From Rotaria socialis (lineage: Eukaryota; Rotifera; Eurotatoria; Philodinida; Philodinidae), in assembly GCA_905331475.1 (NCBI GenBank), contig CAJNYU010002045.1, positions 253,937 to 317,936 of the forward strand: 64,000 bases of DNA, in the 5' to 3' direction. The notes beneath the pieces are model-generated. The model saw only the letters and a program-made list of their open reading frames with translations, was not told the DNA's origin and searched no databases. This document shows, piece after piece, positions 53,441-64,000 of this stretch; positions within the stretch are counted from its first letter, which is position 1; each line of letters opens with the position of its first letter. The position numbers and the translations under genes are program-made.

Positions 53441-53525
53441 ATAAAGAAATAACAAGATATCGGTTGTCCATAAAAAAAATGGAATCAGCTAAGTATTTTT
53501 TTGATTTTAGATGAATCTATAATGG
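53441..53525 (+). promoter_or_regulatory. 85-bp spacer between TMEM185 copies
   Basis: AATAAA at the upstream stop, then a T-rich tract ending in GATTTTAG at 53510, 15 bp before the copy B start. A short out-of-frame ATG at 53511 lies in between. The layout resembles a trans-splicing junction. Confidence 0.45.
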
Positions 53526-56293
53526 ATGGACACCTCGCGGTATATACAATCCTGTAATCCAGCGTAAGTAAATTTAAATATTTCTTTTTTCATTTTTCAT
53601 TTTTAATAATCATTCTTAAAAATTCAGACGTTTCGTTGTTACTTTTGCTCTATTGATATTTTCAATTTTATTCGCATTGAAACTCGATGGATATATCAGT
53701 ATTAGTTATTGGCTTATTTTCTTACCATTATTTATATGGAAAATGCTCGTGGTTATTGGTGCCTGCACAGGCGTCTTTTTCTGGTGTAAAAATGGCGACA
53801 GAGATAGGTAAAATTTTATAATAAAAATATCTAGAAATCTATATGAGTTCATGTTTTTTTTTAAAGGATCATTCGCGCACCAGATAATGATTGTCGAGCA
53901 TTAATTATTTATTTTTTTCTTCATATATTTATATTTACATTTGAAATATTGACATGTGACAAGTTAGAGAATAATTTAGAAATTCGCTGGATTGTATGTT
54001 GTATTCCATTATATCTATGTACATTTTTAACTTTTCTATCATGCTTATGGTCATTAAAAGTTCAACGAAATTTTCTCGTATGTTACAATTTTCATCTGAA
54101 GAACGAAAATAAAATACATTAATATTGATTATCTACTTTATTTAGATTCAAGCTTTTATCTCAGCTAATGGACTTTTCTTTTTGTTTTTTCCACTTCGTT
54201 TAGATTCTTCAATAACATGGCGATATGTTGTATGTATTCTTGTTGTTGTTGTCTTTGATTAATACGTTAATAGTACGGTTTTATTTTTCAATATAGGTTG
54301 TATTTATTCCAGTATGGATTTCTTTATGTATTGCTTTATTATTTGTTATTTCAAAATTAATACTTGCTATTGTCCATCGTTGTTCTCGTCGTTTAATAGC
54401 TAATCAACGTGAATCGAGTACTATAACAGAAGCCATTATCTATGGAATTATGTTCATTCCATTCGCCATATTTGCGGTAATTAAATACTTTATACTATTC
54501 TCTCTGAACCTCTACATTAAAAATTTTTCGAGACTATTAGAGTAACAATTTATAAAGGTGCAGCAGACGAACAAATATTGCTCGATTTGAAACTTGACGT
54601 TTCACTTAAACTAGCTTTGATATTGTTTTTTCGTAAATTATATTATGAATCGCGTTAAATACTATGCTAAATTTAATAAGAAAATAAGGAAAGGTATCAA
54701 AAACGATGTTAATGGAATTAGGAACATTTTTACCATACGTCTCTAAACAATTTAGTATTATTAATTTGCTTGTCAGATCTTGGATTGTTCAACTATGAGA
54801 TTTTAATTGTCTTAGAAGAAAATGGCCAACGAGAGGCTCAATGATTGAGTTTTGAGCTAAAATTTCAATCGTATACAAGCTATGTAGCTCGCTCAGTGAT
54901 ACTACGAGTTTAAGGCAAGGTGATTATGTCGTTAATGGAATATTATACACTTCTAAAAGAAATGTCTGATATGACCTTTGTTTCAAAAAACAAAACTTTA
55001 TCGTATAACAACCTAATATCTTGATATAAATACATGTTCCAGCTGAACCTTCAGGTCAGAGCTCCGCGTGGGACGAGATGGGACGAACATTTTTAGAAAA
55101 TTTTAAGCAGATCTGAAAGAATCGAAGTCTCTTTCGAGATGATTGTATTATATACTTACTATCTTTATCCATTAAAATTATATTTATTGACATAAGTGAC
55201 CGCTTTCAAATTTTATTCTCATATTTTAAAACATTTTCGTTATATGCTGTTCAATTTATCAAAAATATTTTTAAAAAACGAATACAAGCTTTTGAAAGTC
55301 ATCTAAGACAACGATCTTAATTTTAATGGATAGAGATAGTATGCATATCATAGAATCATATCGAAAGAGATTTTGATTCTTTCTTGTCTGCTTAAAGTTT
55401 TCTGAAAATGTTCGTCCCATGGGACGTCCAACACGGAGCTCTGCTTCAGGTATCAAGAGTCACTATAAAATCTATGTATGACCAAAGCATGAGAACGAAA
55501 ATCAATCATAAAAGTTATCAATCTCATCAATGTTGATCGAATGATATTGCTTTCATGTAAAATATAACTGGATAGTTTGAAAGGCTCCATCGTAAATGTG
55601 CTCAGTACATGTACAAGCATTGAAATATACCTATGATAGTATACAGTCAGCGACTTAGCAGATCCTATACCAATCGATAGTTAATCAATTTCAAACTATG
55701 GCCGCTTCATTAAACTTCATATTGACTAGTGATTGTCAGTAAAACATTAATAAAAGCAAACAAAAGTTTTCGCTTTATATTTTTCTTTGTGAATATATTA
55801 TGTTTCAATCAATTCTTGTGATCTATAGATTTTGCTTGTCGATCGACTTGACCTTGAAGAAACTGAATCAATTGGAAAAGTCTCCTTCACTGTGATAGCT
55901 ATTCCATTATGGGTTACTTTAATAGCTTGGCTAACCTTTTCATTTGGCGCTACCGATAGTAATCCATGTAATTTTATCTAAACTATAATGTAAAACTAAG
56001 TTCTAATTTTTCTTCTCTATTTTACAGGGTGGTTTGGCCTACGACTTGATTTATGCGAGATTATACTTGGTCAATGTTCATTTATAACACTTTATTTTAA
56101 TAATAAATTTAAATTTGAACCACGTCCATCAACAACAGTACCAACGAATGATATCGTTATTGATATGACAACAGCAAATATCAATAAAAATGCTGGATCG
56201 ATTCAAATGAAAAAGTTATTATCAACAAATATAAGCATCGAAAAAAATCGCGCCGTACAATCTAATTTTATGTCACTTTTAGAACCTGATTAA
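53526..56293 (+). CDS. TMEM185: TMEM185 family protein, copy B
   Basis: Seven exons (53526..53563, 53628..53807, 53867..54077, 54146..54229, 54297..54476, 55829..55967 and 56028..56293) give 365 aa. Exon number, intron phases and the 38-nt first exon are identical to copy A, so the two arose by tandem duplication. The protein matches human TMEM185 well: FVVTFALLIFSILFALKLDG, YWLIFLPLFIWKMLVVIGA, VVFIPVWISL and NPWWFGLRLDLCEIIL. Human has the same LKLDG ending to TM1, which copy A has lost (AFRKQ). Both proteins end in EPD*, like human MPD. Intron 5 has grown to 1.35 kb through insertion of a hAT MITE. The ATG at 53526 is chosen over an earlier out-of-frame one because only it continues to the conserved exon. 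Confidence 0.92.
55057..55443. mobile_element. hAT-type MITE, copy 2 (TMEM185 copy B intron 5)
   Basis: A 387-bp element, same family as the CDK10 copy, with ends CAGAGCTCCGCG...GGAGCTCTG and a perfect flanking 8-bp duplication CTTCAGGT. Internal sequence is nearly identical to copy 1; the right end differs slightly around GTCCCATGGGACG. It lies wholly in an intron. There is no transposase. Confidence 0.85.
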
Positions 56294-57110
56294 TTGAAAT
56301 GGAATTCTTTTCTAATCATAAGACGAAGACGAAATTGGCTTTTGTTTTTTTCTCGAATTCCGGTGATGTTCGTCTTCTTATTAAATCGTTGCTGCCATTT
56401 TATGTTGTAGTGAAAAATCATCAAATATTTAATTGAATATTTCTTGTAAATAAACTTTATTTGTTTTATATGAGAATCCACCTAGATTTCAGGCGAACAA
56501 AATGCTAATATTACAACAAAAAGAAAAAAGGATTAATAAATATATGAGAAATGAAATGCGTTTAGTCCAAATCTAGTGTCGTAGTTAAAGTAAGCTTTTC
56601 TTATAGAACGAAATCAAGAAAGTTCGATGTTTATCGTATAACAATGAGATTTTGAGGATATATTTAATTAGAATTATTTTATACATTATACAAATAATGC
56701 AATGTAATATTTGATAGATATTTACAAAAGTCAAACATAAATTACTTGGAATGCAAAAAAATCTTTATTTGTGAAATATATTCATCAAGTCAGAAATAAA
56801 TAAGAAATAAAAATCTTAGGATATATTATTTCATACTCCTATTGACCACTACTCGTGAAAGTGTTCGCTTTGATTCATAGAATTCTAATTGTAAAAAATA
56901 GTAAATTTTAAATTCTCTTTGTATGTAAGAGTAACAGAGATAGCAATTTATGACGAAGATAAATTATCAGAGATAATTTCAATCATATCATATGAAGTTA
57001 TTCATCAAGTCAATTTACTAATTCGAAAAGGATTTATTGTCTAAACAAGAAAATGAAAACAACCTGAATCAACTTTAACACATACACTCAAATCTAAAAA
57101 CTGATGTTTA
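56294..57110. other. Spacer at a convergent gene boundary
   Basis: AT-rich 3' flanks of TMEM185 copy B (plus) and the small secreted gene (minus). No feature recognised. Confidence 0.4.
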
Positions 57111-57578
57111 TCAATTTTGATAATGTTGCATGATAGAATATTGAATTTGTTCATCATCAATTGTTGTTGATTGAGTAAATTTCAATTTTTCAGTTATTGC
57201 AGATGTAGTTAAATCTGTTTCAATATCGATGAGAATATGACCAGTTGCATTAATAACGTTATCAATATTAGCAGATGCTTCATTAATATTGACAACAATA
57301 AGATCAGTAGTTGGATCTTCTGAAATACACGTTGTTTCTTCTTCATAATTGACTGGAGTTGATTGAATATCTTGTTCTTCTGTTTCATGTGATTGTTCAA
57401 CAGTTACATATTTATCATCTTCATAAGCAAAAGATTCGGTTATTGTTGTATTAGTAGATTCAGTAATTAGTTCATTCGTAACTAATTCACTATCAACTAT
57501 TGGAGCAGTTGAAATAACTGTAAGCAAGGTTAAAAACAACACTAATGTAACACGACTGCTAAGCATAATTGTTTGCAT
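57111..57578 (-). CDS. Small secreted acidic protein, unrecognised
   Basis: A single-exon frame of 155 aa. The start at 57578 (MQTIMLSSRVTLVLFL) or the Met four codons on gives a clean signal peptide ending near VISTAPIVDS; the frame stays open farther upstream, but that part is not protein-like. The mature part is strongly acidic and rich in Thr, Glu, Asp and Ile, with two N-glycosylation sequons (NTT and NAT) and no cysteines, so it is probably an unstructured secreted or glycosylated protein. No domain is recognised. It stands alone, between the TMEM185 pair and HMX. Codon composition looks genuine, but expression evidence would be needed. Confidence 0.5.
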   Translation of the reverse strand: MQTIMLSSRVTLVLFLTLLTVISTAPIVDSELVTNELITESTNTTITESFAYEDDKYVTVEQSHETEEQDIQSTPVNYEEETTCISEDPTTDLIVVNINEASANIDNVINATGHILIDIETDLTTSAITEKLKFTQSTTIDDEQIQYSIMQHYQN

Positions 57579-60274
57579 TAAATATATGCGATGCACACAA
57601 AAAGATAGAAATAGATCAACAAGTAAAAATATCTTTAAGAACATGCCCTTATATCGAATCAAAAAATCTATGATAACATTCTCTTTTCCTCTATTTCGTT
57701 ATCGCTATTGTTTTGTTTTGTTTTCTATATTCGAATGATCTATAACGTTTTGCTATCGTAGACAATGATGACAGGCTGAATTTGAATTATTCAAACTTTA
57801 CCAAACCGTTTGATATATCGTCATGAACATATCTAATTATATTCTTTATATAGCTACTTTTTTAGTTAGAACTAATCACATGTTTGTCTATATTTTGTTT
57901 GTCAAGAGAAAAACGATTTTGAAAAGTCATGCGACCTTCAATTATTTTCTCCTTTGACTATTTTAGAAGAGATGTATAAAGATTCAAAATTCATATTCTT
58001 TCTTTTATTCAGTCATACGAGTCTGTACATCATTCGAGCAATAATGAAAAAGCTTTAATTCTGCAATATGATACTTTGATTATAGTGATAATAATTCGAC
58101 ATGTAAATCAACTGGATAGTATTCCTGTTTGTGTCCATCGTGTTTAAGAAAGAAAACTGAATTATTTATCAATAGCTAACGTTACCACAAAATATGAGCA
58201 AAGTTAATAAATCAAAGTTGAATAGATATTGTTAAGTTATCAATCATCATTTCGCTACATGAAATATGGATCTGTTTATTGTTGATCTCACAACTATATG
58301 TATCGAGAGAGAGAGAGAGAGAGAGATCCACAACTCCTAATTTGCTATATATAATGAGAATGCTCATAGAACTATCTTGAATTATCGAGAGAATCCTTCT
58401 GTTTTATGATTCTCGTTCGCGCTCATTCGTAGTAGTCGATGACAACAATACAAATTCCAATAGGATATCCATCACTAGCATTTTATTCTTAATTTTCAAT
58501 CATTATTTAGCAAATTTTCAACCTATTTATTGCAGAGTACTACGAAGAAAATTTAATCGAGGAATTTTTCTAGCCTGTAGCTTAATCTAGAAATAAATTT
58601 CATGTCCGTTATTCTATCGTGTAGATTTAAACAAAAATGACTACATATAACTGAAGCTAACAGCATCGAAAACTCTCTTGTTCATCACAAAAGTTTCATA
58701 CGAGTTGATTTTTTTTGTGGAGTTGCGAGTTGAGAAAGATTGGCATCATAACTGTGACTAAGCTAATAAATTCGTACAGTAGAATTAGTTGAGAATATTT
58801 TAAGATTTTATTCTGTGTATGCATGTATTATATCCAGTTTCATTGAGAATTGAATAGAGACCAAGAAAGAATCATGTGTTACTAAATAAAGTTGTTTTTG
58901 GCCGTATCATAAGAAAGAGTTGAAAATTTTTGATAAATAGTCTTGACCGTATAACTACTTTCGTAAAGTAGTTTGTTGTCGCAATGTTTACCATATCAGA
59001 TCTTGATGGATCTTATAAGAATTTCCTATTTTAAATTTAATTCAATTTTAGTCTAAATAATTTTTGGGCTCAAAAGAAAAAAAATCATAACAATATAGTC
59101 TAGTGAGTTGTTTTCATTTCAAAGAATGACTTCTACCGTCATTCCTGAATTGGTTGCAATATGCGACCATATTTAGTTCATAATCAAAAATATTGACTGT
59201 TTGATTTACATCAAAATATAATAGATACTTCTACGACAATAACTTTCTTAATACAAGTACTCAAGGAATATCGACTTTGAAGAATACCGCTTACTGAACT
59301 TTTTTTGTGTATCTAGGCAATTCTATGATCATGTTTATATTTAGAAACGAATCAAAACTAACGAACCATCTTCATTATATATTTGTCAATTATATAAAAC
59401 GACAGCTATGTTCATTTCAATAGTGTAATTCTATGGTTGATTATGTTTTAATCTGTAAAGAAATTTCAAGTCTTTTTTGTGGCTGCTCTTCTAGTTAATA
59501 ATATTGAAAGGATTCATTCGATTTCTCTGATTTATCATTTTGGAAATCTTTTCTATAATATTCATTCGGCAACCGTAATTACAATGAGATTTAATCGAAG
59601 CCATTTCTTTTTTTCTTCTCTTCTATTTGCGCTAAAGATTTATACTCAGATGTCACTTCTGAATGTAATCGTAGAGTATACCTTGATAACAAGAAAAATA
59701 GTTGTTAAATATTTTAATTAAATCAAAAAATAAATAGTCCTATTTCACTTAGAAATGTTCTTGAAGAAATATCTCATATCTTATTAGCAATGCAATTTTA
59801 AGCTGGTATGGTATAGAATGAATTCTTTTGAAAGACGAAAGAAACATTTTTATTAAATGTAAATTCTTAGTATAATTATTTGTATGATCATTTCGACTGT
59901 TGTTCCCTGAGGCGTTATTATTGTTCTTCTACTTTCAATATAAGATGGTGACTCAATCATTGGCGTCAAAAGACTAATCACCTTCTGCTCGTTGATTATA
60001 TTTGGACATGCGTTCAATCAATATTCGTACGATAAGTATTCAAAAAGAAAAAAAAATAGGCGTTTCTCATTTTCTTTTTCATTCACATATCCAGATTTTT
60101 TTCTCAATAGTTCGAATACTTGTCATTTTTTTTTTGAGCAACAGATCAAATAACATAGTTTGAAATGCTTCAATTACTTGGGAAAGCTCCTTTTTCAGCA
60201 TACACAAATACAGATAGGCACGCACACACACCAAACAAAGCAACAAGACAAAATGAGAAATATAGTCATAAAAA
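57579..60274. other. AT-rich intergenic DNA downstream of HMX
   Basis: About 2.7 kb. The only distinct feature is a (GA)n microsatellite at 58305-58326. Regulatory DNA for the neighbouring homeobox gene may be here, but nothing specific can be shown. Confidence 0.4.
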
Positions 60275-61150
60275 TTAAACGGCTGTTTGAGTAGAAAGAG
60301 AATTGGCAAAATCTTGGAATGTTGTACTACTCTGTGCTTTATGATTATGAAAAGCAGCTGCTGCATGTGCTGCAGCAAGAGTAGCTAATTCATAAAACGA
60401 TGTTGGATCAAAACGATGATGCTGTTTTGATGATGATGATGAAGAAGAATAATCACTGGGTAATACGAGAGGATGTTTTATAATGGAATTATTTGACGAC
60501 GAGGGTGGAGTTTGTAAAGATGCAACAACTGAATTTAATGATTGACTTGCTTCAACTATTTGACGTTTAAGTCTAAATAAGAATTAACAATTAGATATTA
60601 AAATTAATCTTAATTCATAAATATTTACTTATTTCGTCGATTTTGAAACCAAATCTATTAAAAGAGAAGATAAATTATTTATTTCTTGTAAAAGAAAGAA
60701 AAATAAGAGTTTTCTGTTTACTTTAACTTGCTGTTCTGTAAGATGTAGACCTTGAGCTAAATTGGCTCGATCGGCACTAGATAAATATCGTTTTCGATCA
60801 AATGTTGTTTCTAATTGAAATATTTGTGTACGTGAAAATACTGTACGTGTCTTTTTTTTTCTATGAACAATTTCATGCTGATTATATTGATTTATTATTC
60901 CATCTTCTGAACAACTTTCATCATCGTCACTGGCTGATGAAGCTGAACCATCGCTACAACCGTGTAAGTCATCATCAGTATTCATTAAATGAGTATGTTT
61001 ATGTTCGTCAGTCGATAGATGTTTTTCATCGTTACCATTGATAAGTAAATGATGATGTTTTATTTTAATAAATATTGGTTGTGGTTTGTCGAGTATATTA
61101 TCAATTGAAAAAGTTAATTTTTTGTGTACGGTTATATCTTGTTCTTCCAT
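60275..61150 (-). CDS. HMX: HMX/NKX5 homeobox transcription factor
   Basis: Three exons (60722..61150, 60629..60654 and 60275..60572) give 250 aa and a TAA at 60275. HMX factors specify sensory and neural cell types. An EH1-type Groucho-binding motif (FSIDNIL) lies at residues 14-20. An acidic Ser/Asp stretch precedes the homeodomain, at about 98-157: [38 protein letters not shown] and [16 protein letters not shown]. The [11 protein letters not shown] start and KRYLSS are diagnostic of HMX. The recognition helix is split over the 26-nt middle exon. At homeodomain position 56, Trp of vertebrate HMX is Leu here. The C-terminal region has a His/Ala stretch ([13 protein letters not shown]). The start at 61150 is the first Met, and the EH1 motif follows directly. 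Confidence 0.96.
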
Positions 61151-64000
61151 TTAAATTGTTTGATTTATGTTTAACGGAAATTACATGGACTCCTTTTTAG
61201 TGCAATTATCTTCTCCTGCTGTGTTTGTATGTGTTTCTCTTTTTTTTCTTCGCTCTCTCTCTCTTAAGTTAATCTTTCGCCAATCAAGAATGAGAGCCAA
61301 TGAAAAAACAAATGTGCATGGTTGATAATCATTTCTCAATCGGCCAATCGGCGACAATTTCTTTTCTAGTGTATGAGAAAAAAAAATATATGAGCAAAGA
61401 AAAGAAAAGTGAAACTGACATTGTCTAATGGAGCAGGAAATGGATTTGATGCGCATGCTCTTAGCTTCCTAAGGTGATAATCGGTTGAATGATGAATAGA
61501 CCAGGAAAAAAAACGAGAGGTTCAGAGCTCAATTAAATTAATTTGTTACCTTAATATAGTCACACTCTTTTTGTTTAAAAGAAAAAAAGAAAAGTAATGA
61601 TAATTAAAATTAGTGTTCTGATAGTTTTATTTAATCGAATATTCGATTTGATTTCGCACTCTTACCATCTGTATATTTATATGTTCATTCATCCCGTTTG
61701 GTTTATTAATAGCTTTTACTCTGGTGTCGCATAGGGAGTTAGGTTCATTCATTTGGCTATGTTTGTGATGCTGTCATTTGATAATGTATCTCCCTATCTC
61801 TCTTTTTTTGTTCTCTTCTTCTCATATGTCGAGGCACAATGCGCATTAATCGGATTTGATGCAGTTACTCATAATATACGCGCTCTTCTTCACCTATCGA
61901 TTGCGCGAATGTCTATCTCTTTGTCTGTCTGTCTCAAAGGGACAGCGAGCAAAAATCAGAGGCATGAACATGGCTGTCATTTGACATTAATAAGGCGGGC
62001 TTCTCTTTTCTTTGTGAAAGTGAAATGCGCCTATTCTCATTCGGATCAAACCAAATAAGATTCGATAAAGCTCGTTGAATCATAGTAGAAAAATGCAATT
62101 AGTTCAAATGTCATCTTGGCTGGATTGGTTGCATTAATATTAAAATGATAATAAGAAAACGAAAGACTAGTTTTTTTTCTTGTTGGTTGGACTAACTTAA
62201 TCGATAATTAAATTGAAAAATCAATAATTAACTACTGCGATAAATTCAATTTTTTTCTCTCATGAATAGTAAATTAGCGTTTTTTATCATCATCATTATC
62301 AGCAAAAGATATTATGTCAATGATCAGTTTTGGTTTCTTCTTAATAGTAGCGGCGGCACCCCTAAAGCAGCCGGTCGATGACAATTATCAGATGTGTATA
62401 ATAGATGTGTGTAAATATGTGTTTAAAGAAAAGAAGAAAACGCTGATCATCAAACAGATGGGAAATTTTTTATGCGCAATACAATTTTCAGAAGAGAAGA
62501 CAATCTATTACACCATCTTAACACTGTTGCATTGAATTTATCTCGAGACGCAAATGGTATTTTTCTTCGCTAAAAAAATAAATGTTGTTATTTCGATAAA
62601 TGATTTCGTTGTAAAGCTTATACTATAAGTCAAGATAGAAAGATTTAGCTTGCCAATTAATACATTCTAATTGATGATCGGCATAAGACTTCTTTGAACT
62701 CAGTCAGTGGTACAAAAATTATTCAGACTTTTACCTGCCTGTGTGATTGAATACCTTGTGTTGTGTGAAAGTGAACATGCAATTGTTAAGTCTTTCCAAT
62801 TAATTTCTTTTAAAATGGCTCCACCTACTTATTAATCTGTTTCTTTTTATCGTATTAAAAATGAATAAAAATCTGTCAGGTTTTTCTTTACTTTGTACCA
62901 ATAATTTCAATATAACTTCTATACATGTTAATAAAAACAACAAAATACTGAAAAGCATGTCAGTCTCCCTCGTTATTAAGTGCGAAAATTACAATACTTA
63001 GTGAAAATGTAAACAATTACCAGCCGTTTTTGTTATTCTTTTCTTAAAAAGAAACTATATCAGCAGGATATGTCTATTTGATCTCGATTCTACGTAATTC
63101 ATTGTATTTATACATGAGTTTTGTTCAACTCTTTTGATATGTTGAATATAGACTTGGCAGTAATTCGAGTATGTATATGTAAGTACACACACACACATTG
63201 TCCTTTCACAAGAATGAATATGTTTGAATGGTGGTAATGAGGCGAATGAGTGAACATATATTTAAATCATATTATGGCTTGTATCATGATGACAACTTTC
63301 GTTTCTCTTTACTCATCGATATCCACCTATGTGACAAAGAAGTTGAACGACAAATTGAAATGTTTGCTTCAATGAACATGAAGAAAAACATGATAATGCA
63401 CTAATGAAATTGGCCCTTTGCTGTTTCTTTTTGGCTCTTATTTGTATCCTATATTGGTTGAGTACTAATGATTTGACGGCATTTACAATTATTTAAAATA
63501 AATAATTGAATATTTTTTAGTTAAATTTATTTTCTAATTAAAAATTTTGTACGCCCAGTGTCTTGAATTTGTATGAATATCTTTTTATATCTATATTTAT
63601 AATCATTGATTTTCTTCTTGATAGCAAATGATTTTCTCAGTACGTATATAATTATAATTGATAATTGTTATTGCTCTTGGTGGCGTCGAAATAAATTTGA
63701 GTCTATGAGATATGAAGAAAATAAAAACGAGATGTACAAATATGCAATTAATCGTTAATAGAGTTTTGACGAACAATAATTGTGACGCCAATAAATTTAT
63801 CTTAAAAAACTTTTTATTCGAATAAATAGAAAGAAAAACATTTATTGAATATGTCAACCAAAATTGACACAGAATTAAATATATAGATGTGCATACTCAT
63901 TGATTTCGCTGACTAGTGAACCATCATTTTATTATAATTGAGAAACTATTGATGCCATGCTGATAAGAGTCGCAGAAGTATATGCATGACGAAGCCAATG
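61151..64000. other. HMX upstream region
   Basis: 2.85 kb of mostly AT-rich DNA with no exon chain. The HMX promoter and enhancers are expected here. A slightly more GC-balanced block lies around 61830-62040. A short (CA)n run is near 63185. Confidence 0.4.

Noticed and set aside
58305-58326. (GA)n tract as a possible functional element
   Set aside because: A simple microsatellite with no other signal around it.
61753-62058. 101-codon frame upstream of HMX
   Set aside because: Mixed composition, no splice context or family resemblance; more likely regulatory DNA.

Overview
The window is animal nuclear DNA. It is strongly AT-rich, most genes have many introns of about 45-70 bp, and the gene set is metazoan: an HMX homeobox gene, a class 5 semaphorin, an ASPP-family p53 regulator, TM9SF4, EMC3, CDK10, TENT4 and TMEM185. 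The short introns, the AT bias and the style of the orphan class A GPCR suggest a bdelloid rotifer (Adineta/Rotaria type). That placement is an inference; no rRNA or mitochondrial marker lies here. For nearly every conserved gene I joined exons by hand from GT-AG (rarely GC-AG) sites, and the intron phases agree throughout.

Layout. 0-6.4 kb, minus strand: the 5' half of an ASPP gene running off the left edge, a broken single-pass membrane protein, and a small EF-hand-like gene whose 5' end is unclear. 8.7-18.0 kb, minus: a complete 16-exon semaphorin-5 gene (about 1009 aa) whose second intron is packed with old non-autonomous transposon debris. 22.9-24.3 kb, minus: nicotinate phosphoribosyltransferase without its N-terminal exons, followed upstream by a Mutator-like element with long terminal inverted repeats. 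28.2-29.6 kb, plus: a frame-broken GPCR.

31.9-56.3 kb is a head-to-tail array, all on the plus strand: TM9SF4, a decayed NUDT2, CCDC97, EMC3, TENT4 (PAPD5/7), CDK10, a TMEM177-like gene and two tandem TMEM185 genes. Several neighbours are only 43-330 bp apart, often with an AATAAA at or near the upstream stop and a pyrimidine-AG acceptor directly before the next ATG. This looks like operon-type transcription resolved by spliced-leader trans-splicing, which is known in rotifers. Two nearly identical hAT-type MITEs with perfect 8-bp target duplications sit in introns of CDK10 and the second TMEM185; the first has been partly duplicated around an assembly N. 57-61 kb, minus: a small secreted acidic orphan and a complete HMX gene.

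The genes are mostly unrelated in function (secretory pathway, RNA processing, kinase signalling), so the array looks like shared transcription of housekeeping genes, not one pathway. No CRISPR, rRNA, tRNA or recognisable retroelement was seen.
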